Source of the DNA: Brucellaceae bacterium
GTDB lineage: Bacteria > Pseudomonadota > Alphaproteobacteria > Rhizobiales > Rhizobiaceae
Direction: 5' to 3'
DNA length: 64,000 bases
NCBI GenBank assembly: GCA_020637755.1
Contig: JACKJW010000004.1
Span: forward strand, 62,001-126,000
In this document: one piece after another, positions 1 to 9,329 of the stretch
How the letters are laid out: each line of letters opens with the position of its first letter
Position numbering within the stretch: position 1 is the stretch's first letter
Notes under the pieces: generated by a model
Databases searched by the model: none
What the model saw: the letters and a program-made list of their open reading frames with translations, nothing else
What the model was told of the DNA's origin: nothing
Position numbers and translations under genes: made by a program

Positions 1-1
1 G

Positions 2-298
2 ACCCGCCGCGATCACCTGCTGGCCGCCCTCGAGCGCGAAATGCCGGAAGGCGTGAGCTGGACGGAGCCTGAAGGCGGCATGTTCATCTGGGTGACGCTG
101 CCGGAGGGAATGGATGGCGCTTCGTTGCTGGCCAAATCCATCGAGACGGCCCGTGTCGCCTTTGTGCCGGGCCAGGCCTTCTTCGCCGACGGGTCGGGCG
201 CAAACACCATCCGCCTGTCCTTCTCCTGCGCTTCCGAGGAGATGATCGACGAGGGCATGAAGCGGCTTGCCGGACTGATCCGCGCGCAGGCCGCCTGA
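2..298 (+). CDS. C-terminal part of a PLP-dependent class I/II aminotransferase
   Basis: Only the last 98 residues are present; the gene begins before the window. The segment has the C-terminal small-domain pattern of fold-type I aminotransferases of the MocR/2-aminoadipate/valine-pyruvate group: the stretch EGGMFIWVTLPEG, then VAFVPGQAFFADG, then the arginine-containing motif NTIRLSFS, whose Arg normally binds the substrate alpha-carboxylate. These enzymes move an amino group between an amino acid and a 2-oxo acid in the cytoplasm. The substrate cannot be told from this fragment. A GC-rich hairpin follows the stop codon. Confidence 0.85.
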   Translation, partial: TRRDHLLAALEREMPEGVSWTEPEGGMFIWVTLPEGMDGASLLAKSIETARVAFVPGQAFFADGSGANTIRLSFSCASEEMIDEGMKRLAGLIRAQAA

Positions 299-318
299 AC
301 CCGCACACCGGAAAATGC

Positions 319-356
319 GAAGCCGGCGCTGCCTCTTGCGGGGCGGCGCCGGCTTC
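319..356 (+). terminator. Hairpin after the aminotransferase gene
   Basis: An 11-bp perfect stem (GAAGCCGGCGC at 319-329 pairing with GCGCCGGCTTC at 346-356) starts 21 bases after the stop codon. No clear T-run follows, so it may be a weak terminator or an mRNA 3'-end stabiliser. Confidence 0.55.
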
Positions 357-473
357 ATTCCGCCTGCCGGTCTTCGGGTGGGGGGAGTTCCCGGCAGGCA
401 GATTGCGCTCCGGCATCGGCCGGATGGATTTGCACCCTGGCAGATTCACCAACGGGTAGGTGATATTTTCAAC

Positions 474-505
474 ATTCAAAAACATGAATACATATAAATA
501 TGTAT
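474..505. promoter_or_regulatory. Overlapping symmetric operator motifs upstream of the PilZ gene
   Basis: Two motifs overlap here. ATTC at 474-477 and GAAT at 486-489 are separated by exactly 8 bases, the arrangement reported for the persulfide-sensing ArsR-family repressor SqrR. ATACATAT at 488-495 and ATATGTAT at 498-505 form a perfect inverted repeat with a 2-base spacer. The 20 bases from 486 closely resemble a site at 12246 in front of the DUF2892/RND operon. The regulator is not in the window, so the assignment to ArsR-type control is inference. Confidence 0.5.
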
Positions 506-687
506 GGCGTCAACAACGGATCTGCGCCTGCATGGCGGTTCCGATTCAGGCAGCGGTTGGCGGATCATTGCGGCACAGGGCAGGGGCGGTGATACCATTC
601 TGCGCTGGAAGCGTTCCGGCTTGGCACAGGCAGCGCTGGCACGGTTTGTGCGTGGCATGGGGCCAGGAACATGCAGGAGGCACGATC

Positions 688-957
688 ATGACGGTGATGG
701 TTCAAGCGGAAACGGAGCGGCGCGGCACGCATCGCGCCAGGGTTCTCAAGGGCGCGGTGCTGCGTTTCAACCGGGGCTATGCGGCGCTGGATGCGGTGAT
801 GCGCAACCAGTCTGACGGCGGAGCGCAACTGGCCATGGGCGACACGTCCGGCGTGCCCGGTCAATTCCAGCTCCATGTCAGCGGGGAAGAGGCCGCAAGG
901 ACTGCCAGGGTCGTCTGGCGCAATCCGGCGCGCATCGGCATTGCCTTCACGGCCTGA
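688..957 (+). CDS. PilZ-domain protein (predicted c-di-GMP receptor)
   Basis: This 89-residue protein is essentially one PilZ domain. Both c-di-GMP binding signatures are visible: RxxxR as RGTHR near residue 12, and NxSxxG as NQSDGG near residue 37, followed by beta strands ending in the motif RIGIAFTA. The ATG at 688 is chosen because AGGAGG at 675-680 lies 7 bases upstream; a longer frame begins earlier but lacks such a site. Stand-alone PilZ proteins sense c-di-GMP and usually act on motility, polysaccharide or envelope targets. A GGDEF/EAL protein lies at 32.9 kb, but no direct link is shown. Confidence 0.8.
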   Translation: MTVMVQAETERRGTHRARVLKGAVLRFNRGYAALDAVMRNQSDGGAQLAMGDTSGVPGQFQLHVSGEEAARTARVVWRNPARIGIAFTA

Positions 958-1030
958 CGGCCGGGGCCGGTTGCGAGGCCGACTTCACGCGCGCACTGGT
1001 TCGGCTTGGCGATCATGACGCCAGACACCG

Positions 1031-1060
1031 AAAAACCGGCCCGCAAGCGAGCCGGTTTTC
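1031..1060. terminator. Bidirectional hairpin between the PilZ and BA14K genes
   Basis: AAAACCGGC at 1032-1040 pairs with GCCGGTTTT at 1051-1059. The stem has an A-run on one side and a T-run on the other, so it can terminate transcription from both convergent genes. Confidence 0.8.
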
Positions 1061-1133
1061 CATAGGCTTCCTGTCTGGCCGACCGGTGGGGCCTGATGCC
1101 GGTCAGACAGGAATTTGCCTCATCCTGACCGGA

Positions 1134-1478
1134 TTACCGGTAGGGTGAGTAGCAAACCTTCCAGTAGCCGCTGTGCGTCTTGTAGCGGTTCGTCGCCGGG
1201 ACATAGCTGCGGTAGTGATTCAGGCACCAGCGGACGTGGGCATTGTAGCCGTAGTGGCGCGGGCGATAGTAGGGACGCGGCGCGACATAGACGTTGAAGC
1301 CGGGCCGGTAATAGTTGTGCCGGTGGTAATACGGCCGATAGTGAATCTGTTCGGCTGAGGCCGGAGCGGCCTGAACGGGCGCCTGCATGACGGGCAATGC
1401 ACCAGCCGGAGCAACGCCGGACAGTGCCGCGCCAAACATCACGATCGCCGAGACGATACCGCGAAGAGAGAGTTTCAT
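1134..1478 (-). CDS. BA14K-family secreted protein
   Basis: This 114-residue protein has an N-terminal signal peptide (cleavage likely near residues 27-28 after a hydrophobic stretch), a Tyr/His/Pro/Arg-rich middle, and a C-terminal BA14K-like module with the pattern VRWCLNHYRSY followed by Thr-Asn-Arg-Tyr and a closing Cys. The family is named after a Brucella immunoreactive lectin-like protein and is common in Hyphomicrobiales. It is presumably periplasmic or surface-exposed; the biochemical role is unknown. The gene is convergent with the PilZ gene and divergent from the LuxR-type gene. AGGAGG lies just upstream of the ATG. Confidence 0.8.
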   Translation of the reverse strand: MKLSLRGIVSAIVMFGAALSGVAPAGALPVMQAPVQAAPASAEQIHYRPYYHRHNYYRPGFNVYVAPRPYYRPRHYGYNAHVRWCLNHYRSYVPATNRYKTHSGYWKVCYSPYR

Positions 1479-1545
1479 TTTTGCCTCCTAGGCTCGATCA
1501 CCGCCCCAATGAAAAAAGACTAAACCCATTGTGAAAGGTTGCACT

Positions 1546-1561
1546 TACCCCAAATGGGGTA
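1546..1561. promoter_or_regulatory. Perfect inverted repeat between BA14K and LuxR-type genes
   Basis: TACCCCA at 1546-1552 and TGGGGTA at 1555-1561 are exact inverted copies with a 2-base spacer. The repeat lies about 75 bases before the LuxR-type start, with TTGCAC at 1539-1544 and GATAAT at 1565-1570 flanking it. It is a likely operator for a dimeric regulator, possibly the LuxR-type protein itself; the regulator is not established. Confidence 0.5.
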
Positions 1562-1635
1562 TTTGATAATTTTGTGAGTGCAGGGGCGTCACCAACGTTA
1601 ACAAGGCCGGGACCGAGGGCCCGGAACGGCCTGTC

Positions 1636-3466
1636 ATGGACAAGATTGACGACACCCTGATCGACAGCCTCTATGAGGTGGCAGTTGATCCTGCGCGCTA
1701 TGATGAGCTGCTGTCTGCGTGGCAGGCCAAGCTTGAAAGCGTAACCGATCCGGAAGGCGAGTTTTCCGGCCCGGTCATCCTTCCCGAGGAGCTGATGCGC
1801 CATTTCCAGCGCGCCGACCAGATCCTTGTGCGTATGGGGCGCGGCAATACGCTGGCACCTTCGCCGCGCGAGGCGGCCGATTGCGAGACGCGTCCTTCGC
1901 TGGTGCTGGCGCCGAACGGCACGGTGCTTCATGCCAACGAGGCAGCCCGTCTGGCCTTCGACATGCCCGAGCGGATGCGGCTGGCCGACATTGGCATTGA
2001 TCCGCACATGGTGGCGCCTTTGGCGCGCGCGCTCCGGCAATTGCCTTCCATGGCGGAAGACGGCGTGCTGTTTGCCGCAGGGGCCTATGACGTGGCCACA
2101 GGCCAGCGGCTGCTGATGATCCTGACCCGTTGCCCGCAGCCTGACGGAGCGCCCGTCGGCCGGTTCACTGCCGTCGACCTGGCATGGAACGAGAATACCG
2201 CGCAGACAATTTGCGACGCGTTCCAGCTCACGCCTGCCGAAACCGACATCGCACGCACCTTTGTGCTGGGCCACAGCCTGGGCGAGCTGGCGGAGGAGAA
2301 GAACCGGTCCCTCCAGACGGTGCGCACGCAGGCAAAGTCGCTCCTGAAAAAGACGGGCATGCGCTCGCAGCTCGATATCGTGCGTCTTTTCGCCGGTCTT
2401 GCACTTGCGGGACGCGGCGAGGGCGAGCCATCCGCAGCGGTCGAAAAGGGGCCATCCTCGATCATGCTGGCGGTGCCCGGCGGGCGCAGCGTGCAGGTGG
2501 ATTTTGCCGGTCCTGAACATGGCGATCCCGTCATCCTGTTTCATGGCATGCTGACGGGCACGGGGCTGACGGCGGAGGCCGAGCGCCTGCTGTTCCGCCA
2601 CAACATCCGCCTGATCCAGCCATGGCGCGGCGCCTATGCCAATTCCACACCTTATGCGGGCCATGTGCGGGACGCGGCGGTGAATGCAGCCGAAGATGCG
2701 GCGCGCGTGATGGATCATCTGGGCCTTTCGCGTGCCACCATTGCCGGGCAATTGTCGGGCGGGCTCTTTGCCATCACCTTTGCCGCCATCCATCCCGCCC
2801 GCGTGACTGGTGTGTTCAACCTGTCCGGCCCGGTGCCGATCGTTTCCAAGAGCCAGTTTTCGGTAATGGCACCGCGCCAGCGGCTGATCGCCTTTACGGC
2901 GCGCTACACGCCGCGCGTTCTGCCGATCCTGCTGCGCGCCGGAATAGCGCAGATCGATTCCGCAGGGATCGACCATTTCATCGATGCGCTCTATGCCGAG
3001 GCGCCGTGGGACTTGGACGTCTCGCGCCGGCCCGGCATCCGCGAAATCCTGCGGTCCGGATACCGGGCAACCGTGCGGCAGGGGCACAAGGGCTTTGAAA
3101 GCGATTCCTACCATGTCGTGCGGGATTGGTCCGTTTTGTGGACCGGTGCGGAAGGCACCGCTCTATTTCTTGCATGGCTCGGAGGATCCGGTGTGCAATG
3201 CCGGTGCGCTGCGCCGCTTTGCCGCCAAGCATCCGGCCGCCGGCGTGGAAGTGCTCGCTGGCAAGGGCCATTTCCTGATCCACGGCATTCCGGAACTGGT
3301 TTTTGACAGGCTGCGCCGCTTCATCGACCAGCCGGCCGCGCTGTCCGCCTCGGCGCGCGGGGCCCATCACGACGGCGGCGTCCGCAAGCCGGCTGCCATG
3401 CGTGCCCCGGAGGCGGTTCCATCAAAGGTCTTGCCCGCCGGTCAGACATCGCGCCGCCGTGCCTGA
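1636..3466 (+). pseudogene. LuxR-type HTH regulator fused to an alpha/beta hydrolase, frameshifted
   Basis: The first frame runs from ATG 1636. It has an N-terminal sensor-like region of about 180 residues, a LuxR-type HTH (about 195-255, motif LTPAETDIAR then TVRTQAKSLLKKTG), and an alpha/beta hydrolase from about residue 275. The expected hydrolase end (PLYFLHGSEDPV, then KGHFLIHGIPELVFDRLRRF with the catalytic-type His) is found in the next frame, ending at the TGA at 3464. The switch lies near 3133-3150. Dropping one T from the TTTT run at 3133-3136 would join the frames. The serine-elbow region reads GQLSGG, which is not a standard GxSxG. Such fusions probably act as signal-sensing regulators. 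The break is either real inactivation or a sequencing error. Confidence 0.75.
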
Positions 3467-3550
3467 GGCCGCAACGCCGTCCCGCCGTGCGGTGCCTGAA
3501 CGGGGTCCGTGGGGTTGCAATGGCGGCCACGGGCGGGCAATGCTTGCCGC

Positions 3551-4663
3551 ATGTCGCTTCGTCTTGCCACGTTCAACATCGAGAACCTGATGAACCGGTT
3601 CGATTTTTCCGGCTACCGGAACAATCTGAACCAGGACCGCACGCTGTCGATGTACAAGATCGACAGCGAGGACCAGTACAAGCGCCTTGAGGCGGCGCGC
3701 GCGGTCGCCCATACCGACGATACGCGCCAGCTTTCCGCGCTCGCCATTGCTGCCACCCATGCCGACATCGTGGTGCTGCAGGAAGTGGACAATCTCGATG
3801 CGCTGCACGCCTTCGAGTACGGCTATCTCTACAAGATGGTGGGCGCGGGCTACCGGCACAAATATCTGACGCCCGGCAATGACGGGCGCGGCATCGATGT
3901 TGCCGTGATGATGCGTGAGCAAACGCGCGACGGCCAGGAGATCACCTTCGAGGGCATGCAAAGCCATGCCCATGTGACGTTTCAGGACTTGGGCCTGTTC
4001 AACCGCGAACTGGCCGAGACGGGTAACGAATCGCACGAACGCATCTTCCGGCGCGATTGCCTGGAACTGGACATCCGCATTGGCGGCAAGCCCTTCACCA
4101 TCTTCGCCGTTCACCTGAAATCCATGGGCGGCATGCGCGACGGCATTCCGGGCCGCGAATACACGATGCCGCTGCGGATGGCCGAGGCGCGCGCGGTGCG
4201 CCGCATCATTTCCGACAAGTTCAATGGCAGGGCGGACGAGAAGCGCTGGGCCATCTGCGGTGACTTCAACGATTACCGCGAGCGCATCCTGATCGAGGGC
4301 GATGCGCTGACCGGCCACCGTTTTACCCCGGTTAAGGAAGAGGTGGAAACCAGCCTCGATGTGTTCCTGCGCGACGGTTTTGCCGAAGATCCCTGCGCGC
4401 GGCTGCATGCGCTCGACCGCTGGACACTCTACCACTCCCGCGGGCCCGACGAGCGGCATCTCTGCCAGCTCGATTACATCCTGCTGTCTCCGGCACTGGC
4501 ACGGCGCAATCAGGGCGCGATGCCGGAAATCGTGCGCGGCGGACAGCCGTGGCGCACGCTGGTGCCGCCCGGGCGGGAGTTCGAGCGCTTTCCCCGTGTC
4601 GGCTGGGACCGGCCCAAGGCATCCGACCATTGCCCGGTTGCCATCCGGCTCGACATTGCCTGA
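3551..4663 (+). CDS. Endonuclease/exonuclease/phosphatase-family protein
   Basis: This 370-residue protein has the EEP (DNase I-like) fold motifs in order: ATFNIENL at residues 6-13 (metal/active-site Asn and Glu), VVLQEVDN with the metal-binding Glu, an AVHLKS-type central strand, CGDFND, and a C-terminal SDHCPVAI with the catalytic Asp-His. These residues support a divalent-metal-dependent phosphodiesterase or phosphatase. The substrate (nucleic acid, phospholipid or other) is unknown, and no signal peptide is evident. ATG 3551 fits the family N-terminus; an upstream in-frame ATG at 3509 would add 14 unlikely residues. No strong ribosome-binding site is seen for either. Confidence 0.85.
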   Translation: MSLRLATFNIENLMNRFDFSGYRNNLNQDRTLSMYKIDSEDQYKRLEAARAVAHTDDTRQLSALAIAATHADIVVLQEVDNLDALHAFEYGYLYKMVGAGYRHKYLTPGNDGRGIDVAVMMREQTRDGQEITFEGMQSHAHVTFQDLGLFNRELAETGNESHERIFRRDCLELDIRIGGKPFTIFAVHLKSMGGMRDGIPGREYTMPLRMAEARAVRRIISDKFNGRADEKRWAICGDFNDYRERILIEGDALTGHRFTPVKEEVETSLDVFLRDGFAEDPCARLHALDRWTLYHSRGPDERHLCQLDYILLSPALARRNQGAMPEIVRGGQPWRTLVPPGREFERFPRVGWDRPKASDHCPVAIRLDIA

Positions 4664-4796
4664 GGCCAGCCCGCATCATCGACCCTGATGATCCCCATCA
4701 GCAAATTTGATCCGTGCCGTGATGCCAAAGCGCCCAAGCAATGGCATTCTGACGCGAATCGCCAAAACCTTCCGCGCTTTCTTCTGGAGGCCTTCC

Positions 4797-5711
4797 ATGC
4801 CCGCGCATCCCTATGCCCTCTACGATGTGTTCGCCGATACCGGTCTTGCCGGCAATCCGCTGGCCGTGGTGTTCGATGCGGGTGATCTGGCCACGGAGCA
4901 GATGCAGGCGATTGCGCGGGAATTCAACCTGTCGGAAACCGTGTTCATCTGTCCGCCGGAAAAGCCTGTACACAACGCGGCGCTGCGCATCTTCATGCCG
5001 ACGGCGGAGCTGCCCTTTGCAGGCCATCCGACCGTGGGGGCGGCCGTCGCCATTGCAGAGCGCGCCGGGACCACGGGGGCGGGACCCGCGCTGGTGATGA
5101 TGGAAGAGAAGGTGGGCCTGGTGCGCGCAGCGGTGAAGCGGGATGAGCGCGGCCTGTTTGGCGAGTTCGACCTGCCGCGCCTGCCGGTGCGCCATCCCAA
5201 TCCGGTCACCAAGGAGGCGGCCGCTGCCGCGCTTGGTCTGAACCCGACCGAGATCGGCTTCGAGAACCATGGGGTCAGTGCTTGGTCGGCGGGCGTTCCC
5301 TACATCTGCGTGCCCGTGCACGGGCTGGAAGCGGCCGGGCGCGCCGAACTCGACGTCGCCACCTGGGTGTCGCTGTTTGACGGGATGAAGCCCCTGGAGA
5401 CGCCGTGCCCCTATGTCTATTGCCGCGAGACGGTGCTGCATGACAGCGCCTTCCACGCCCGCATGTTTGCCGGTGCGCACGGGATCGGCGAGGACCCGGC
5501 GACCGGCTCGGCCGCCGCCGCGCTGATTGGCGCCATCATCCACTTCGACGAACCGACAATCGGGCTGCACCGCATGGTGATCGAACAGGGCATGGAGATG
5601 GGGCGGCCGTCGTGCATCACGGTCGAGATGGATGTGGAACACGCCACGCTTCAGGCCGCGCGCATCGGCGGGCACGCGGTGAAAGTGGCCGAAGGCACGC
5701 TGTTCGTCTAG
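4797..5711 (+). CDS. PhzF-family isomerase/epimerase
   Basis: This 304-residue protein matches the PhzF (phenazine biosynthesis-like, diaminopimelate-epimerase fold) family. It has the N-terminal GNPLAVVFD, NLSETVF with the conserved catalytic Glu at residue 47, ELPFAGHPTVG, and C-terminal GEDPATGSAAAAL, which forms the second half of the active site. Stand-alone PhzF proteins outside phenazine clusters are isomerases of uncertain substrate. The ATG at 4797 follows CTGGAGG at 4784-4790 with a 6-base spacer. Neighbours give no pathway clue. Confidence 0.88.
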   Translation: MPAHPYALYDVFADTGLAGNPLAVVFDAGDLATEQMQAIAREFNLSETVFICPPEKPVHNAALRIFMPTAELPFAGHPTVGAAVAIAERAGTTGAGPALVMMEEKVGLVRAAVKRDERGLFGEFDLPRLPVRHPNPVTKEAAAAALGLNPTEIGFENHGVSAWSAGVPYICVPVHGLEAAGRAELDVATWVSLFDGMKPLETPCPYVYCRETVLHDSAFHARMFAGAHGIGEDPATGSAAAALIGAIIHFDEPTIGLHRMVIEQGMEMGRPSCITVEMDVEHATLQAARIGGHAVKVAEGTLFV

Positions 5712-5802
5712 ACCGGGACTGCAGCGCAAAAAACATGCACCGATTCCGGATTTGGGTCTGGACAGGCTGGCAGGTGCGGGCTATATCGCCCGCCATTGGT
5801 CC

Positions 5803-5878
<76 letters not shown>

Positions 5879-5951
5879 ATTTTTCCAATGACTTAGCCGA
5901 TATTCTGGCGGAACAAGTGACGAACGTGTGACGCTGAAAAGGCAGTCACAT

Positions 5952-5966
5952 GTCACACGGTGTGAC
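5952..5966. promoter_or_regulatory. Palindrome upstream of glpD
   Basis: GTCACAC at 5952-5958 and GTGTGAC at 5960-5966 are perfect inverted arms around a single G. A second GTCACA copy lies at 5945-5950. The site sits between tRNA-Lys and glpD. It could be an operator for the glycerol genes or, with the following TTTT, a weak terminator of the tRNA transcript. Confidence 0.4.
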
Positions 5967-6103
5967 TTTTGTGCCGTGCATTCTCAAGTCATTTTGCCAA
6001 GTTGCCGGGCCGGTTGGCCGGACCACCCTTCCAATCCGCACCGTCTGATGTAGCCTGCCGTGCGGTGGCCGATGATCACCGGTGACGGACACGGGAGACT
6101 GGT

Positions 6104-7711
6104 TTGCCGCACATGCCCAAGAGCCCCGTCCTTTGCGACCTGCTGGTGATCGGCGGCGGCGTCAATGGCTGCGGAATTGCGCGTGATGCGGCTGGGCGCG
6201 GCCTTTCCGTCGTGCTGGCGGAGATGGGTGATCTGGCCTCCGCCACTTCGTCTGCTTCCACCAAGCTCTTTCACGGGGGCTTGCGCTATCTGGATTATTT
6301 CGAGGTACGCCTCGTGCGCGAGGCCCTCATCGAGCGCGAGGTGCTGCTGAGGGCGATGCCGCACATCGCTTGGCCGATGCGTTTCGTGCTGCCCTGGCAT
6401 GACGGCATGCGGTTCGACACCGAAACGCCAGCCTCGCGCCTGCTGCACATTCTGATGCCCTGGCTGAAGGGGCGGCGTCCGGCCTGGATGATCCGTTTCG
6501 GCCTGTTCCTCTATGATCATCTCGGCGGGCGGAAGCTTTTGCCGGGCACCAGGACGCTTTCGCTGCGCGGCACACGGGAAGGCGCGCCGCTGAAGGACGA
6601 TTTCCGGCGTGCCTACGAATATTCCGATTGCTGGGCGGAGGATTCGCGCCTCGTGGTGCTGAATGCCCGTGACGCGCAAGCCCGGGGTGCCAAAATCCTC
6701 ACTCGCACGAAGGTTGTCTCGGCCAGCCGCCATGACGGCGCGTGGGACGTGGAGCTGGAAGAGGTGGAAAGCGGGAGGCGGCAGCATGTCCGGGCGCGCA
6801 TGCTCGTCAATGCGGCCGGGCCATGGGCGGGTGAGGTGATCTCGCGAACCCTGCGGCTGTCCTCAAGCGACCGTGTGCGCCTCGTGCGTGGCAGCCACAT
6901 CGTGACGCGCAAGCTCTACGATCACGGCAAGTGCTATTTTTTCCAGGGCCGCGACGGGCGCATCATCTTTGCCATTCCCTTTGAGGGCGACTTCACGCTG
7001 ATCGGCACCACCGATGCCGACCATCCCGACCCGTGGACGCCGCCGGTCTGCACGCGCGAGGAACAGGATTATTTGTGTGCCTTTGCCTCGGACTATTTCC
7101 GCCAACCGGTGACGCGTGACGACATTGTCTGGACCTATTCGGGCGTGCGCCCGTTGCATGATGAGGGCGAGGGGAGTGCGACAGCCGCCACGCGCGACTA
7201 CACGCTCAAGCTGGACCGGGATGACGGCGCGCCGGTGCTGCATGTGTTTGGCGGCAAGATCACCACCTACCGGCGGCTTGCCGAAAGCGCGATGGACCAT
7301 GTGGCCATGCATTTTCCAGGTCTTCCCGGCCCATGGACGGCGGGTGTGGCACTGCCGGGGGGCGATTTCCCGGTGGATGGGTTCGAGGCGCTGGTGCGGC
7401 AGTTGGGCGGGCGCTATTCGTGGCTGGAGGAGCTGCAGTGCCGCCGTCTTGTGCGCGCCTATGGCACGGACGCTTTCGCGCTGCTGGCGGATGCGCAATC
7501 GCCTGACGATCTCGGGCCGGGCTTCGGGGCGGGTCTGAGCGCGCGGGAGGTGACCTGGCTGATGGAGAAGGAATTTGCGTTGACGGCCGAGGACGTGGTC
7601 TGGAGGCGCAGCAAGCTTGGCCTGCGCATGACGGCAGCCGAGAAGGCGGGGCTTGACCAATGGATGCGCGCGCAGCGCTTCGCAGGCGGGATCATCGGTG
7701 AGGGGAGGTGA
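6104..7711 (+). CDS. glpD: Aerobic glycerol-3-phosphate dehydrogenase
   Basis: This 535-residue FAD enzyme oxidises sn-glycerol-3-phosphate to dihydroxyacetone phosphate at the inner membrane and passes electrons to ubiquinone. Visible are the FAD-binding GGGVNGCG near residues 17-24, the family signature TSSASTKLFHGGLRYLDYF, FAIPFEGDFTLIGTTD, and the C-terminal RRSKLGL element. The length is usual. GGGAG at 6093-6097 is 6 bases from a TTG at 6104 but 15 from the ATG at 6113, so TTG may be the true start; the proteins differ by three residues. It is followed 111 bases later by glpK. Confidence 0.95.
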   Translation: MPHMPKSPVLCDLLVIGGGVNGCGIARDAAGRGLSVVLAEMGDLASATSSASTKLFHGGLRYLDYFEVRLVREALIEREVLLRAMPHIAWPMRFVLPWHDGMRFDTETPASRLLHILMPWLKGRRPAWMIRFGLFLYDHLGGRKLLPGTRTLSLRGTREGAPLKDDFRRAYEYSDCWAEDSRLVVLNARDAQARGAKILTRTKVVSASRHDGAWDVELEEVESGRRQHVRARMLVNAAGPWAGEVISRTLRLSSSDRVRLVRGSHIVTRKLYDHGKCYFFQGRDGRIIFAIPFEGDFTLIGTTDADHPDPWTPPVCTREEQDYLCAFASDYFRQPVTRDDIVWTYSGVRPLHDEGEGSATAATRDYTLKLDRDDGAPVLHVFGGKITTYRRLAESAMDHVAMHFPGLPGPWTAGVALPGGDFPVDGFEALVRQLGGRYSWLEELQCRRLVRAYGTDAFALLADAQSPDDLGPGFGAGLSAREVTWLMEKEFALTAEDVVWRRSKLGLRMTAAEKAGLDQWMRAQRFAGGIIGEGR

Positions 7712-7822
7712 TCCGGGTTTGAAGGGAGCGGGTGGCGATCGCCGCTCCTGCCGTTGAGGGGCTTGCCTTTTGGCGGTCTGACGCGTGATCCTTCGGGCCG
7801 GAGTGAAACGGGGGAGAGACGC

Positions 7823-9310
7823 ATGAGCCATATCCTCGCCATCGACCAGGGCACCACGTCGAGCCGCGCCATCGTGTTTGATGCGGCGCTGAAGCCGGTA
7901 GCCGTGGCGCAGGAGGAGTTTGCGCAGCATTTCCCGCAATCGGGCTGGGTGGAGCATGACCCGGCTGACATCTGGACCACGGTTGCGGGAACCTGTCGCG
8001 CGGTGATCGGGCGCGCAGGGCTGAAACCGTCCGCCATTGCCGGGATCGGCATCACGAACCAGCGCGAGACGACGCTTGTGTGGGACCGCCGGACCGGTGA
8101 GCCGGTCTGCAATGCCATTGTCTGGCAGGACCGCCGTACGGCTGCGCTCTGCCGTGCGTTGAAGGACGCAGGCCACGAGGCCGAGGTGACGGCGAGAACC
8201 GGGCTGCTGCTCGATCCCTATTTTTCGGCCACGAAAATCCGCTGGATCCTCGACCATGTGGACGGTGCGCGGGCGCGGGCGGAGGCCGGTCAACTGGCGT
8301 TCGGCACGGTGGACAGCTGGATCATCTGGAAGCTGACGGGCGGTGCGGTTCACGCAACGGACGCGACCAACGCCTCGCGCACCATGCTCTATGACATCCA
8401 CAAGGGGCAATGGAGCGAGGACCTGTGCCGTCTCTTCGGTGTTCCGATGAACATGCTGCCACAGGTGCTTGATTGCGCTGCTGATTACGGCGCAGCGCGG
8501 GCGGACCTTTTCGGGAGCGAAATCCCCATTTTCGGCGTCGCCGGGGACCAGCAGGCCGCCGCCATGGGGCAAGCCTGCTTCCGGCCCGGCATGATGAAGG
8601 CGACCTATGGCACGGGCTGTTTTGCCCTGCTGAACACGGGCGACGCGCCGGTAATGTCGAACAACCGCCTGCTGACGACGGTGGCCTGGCAGATGGAGGG
8701 CAAGGCAGCCTATGCGCTGGAAGGCTCGATCTTCATTGCCGGGGCGGTGGTGCAATGGCTGCGCGACGGGCTGAAACTGATCCGCCATGCCTCCGAAACC
8801 CAGCCGCTCGCCGAGCGGGCCGACCCGGGTCAGGGCGTCGTGCTGGTGCCAGCCTTCACCGGCCTCGGCGCACCGTACTGGAATGCCGAATGCCGGGGCG
8901 CGCTGTTTGGCATCACGCGCAACACCGGGCCGGAGGAGATGGCGCGCGCGGCGCTGGAAAGCGTGGGGTACCAGACCCGCGACCTGCTGGAGGCAATGCG
9001 AGCGGACTGGCAGGGCGGGGCGGAAGAAGCCGTCCTGCGCGTCGATGGCGGCATGAGCGCCTCGGATTGGACCATGCAGTTCCTGGCCGGCATCATCGGT
9101 GCGCCGGTGGACCGCCCGTCGGTGCTGGAAACAACGGCGTTGGGGGTGGCTTGGCTGGCGGGGCAGCGGGCCGGGCTTTACCCCGGCATGGACGGTTTTG
9201 GGGAAAGCTGGGCGCTGGAACGCCGGTTTGAGCCGGCCATGGACGGTGTGATGCGCGATGCCAAATACGCGGCCTGGAAGCGTGCGGTCGCTGCGGCGCA
9301 GATGTTCTGA
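7823..9310 (+). CDS. glpK: Glycerol kinase
   Basis: This 495-residue FGGY-family kinase phosphorylates glycerol with ATP to glycerol-3-phosphate, the substrate of GlpD encoded just upstream. Motifs are DQGTTSSRAIVFD at residues 8-20, GITNQRETT, the FGGY-type GVAGDQQAAAMGQ, ATYGTGCF, and the C-terminal RVDGGMSASDW adenosine-binding motif. The ATG at 7823 is preceded by GGGGGAGAG at 7811-7819. No glycerol facilitator or GlpR-type regulator is nearby, so glycerol entry must be encoded elsewhere or the pair serves lipid and glycerophosphodiester salvage. Confidence 0.96.
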   Translation: MSHILAIDQGTTSSRAIVFDAALKPVAVAQEEFAQHFPQSGWVEHDPADIWTTVAGTCRAVIGRAGLKPSAIAGIGITNQRETTLVWDRRTGEPVCNAIVWQDRRTAALCRALKDAGHEAEVTARTGLLLDPYFSATKIRWILDHVDGARARAEAGQLAFGTVDSWIIWKLTGGAVHATDATNASRTMLYDIHKGQWSEDLCRLFGVPMNMLPQVLDCAADYGAARADLFGSEIPIFGVAGDQQAAAMGQACFRPGMMKATYGTGCFALLNTGDAPVMSNNRLLTTVAWQMEGKAAYALEGSIFIAGAVVQWLRDGLKLIRHASETQPLAERADPGQGVVLVPAFTGLGAPYWNAECRGALFGITRNTGPEEMARAALESVGYQTRDLLEAMRADWQGGAEEAVLRVDGGMSASDWTMQFLAGIIGAPVDRPSVLETTALGVAWLAGQRAGLYPGMDGFGESWALERRFEPAMDGVMRDAKYAAWKRAVAAAQMF

Positions 9311-9329
9311 AAGCCCGGAATGCGAGGTG

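Larger units (their letters stand above)
299..687. other. Intergenic stretch with hairpin and AT-rich operator-like island
   Basis: This 389-base gap holds no convincing gene. A short open frame at 315-497 has no ribosome-binding site and no recognisable product. The gap contains a strong hairpin just after the aminotransferase and a sharply AT-rich island at about 470-505 that carries two overlapping symmetric motifs. Both are listed separately. Confidence 0.6.

Noticed and set aside
315..497. Short plus-strand open frame after the first aminotransferase
   Set aside because: It begins inside the hairpin region, lacks a ribosome-binding site and has no recognisable product.
1498..3114. A 538-codon open frame on the minus strand opposite the LuxR/hydrolase gene
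   Set aside because: The plus-strand reading has HTH and hydrolase motifs, while the antisense reading has none.
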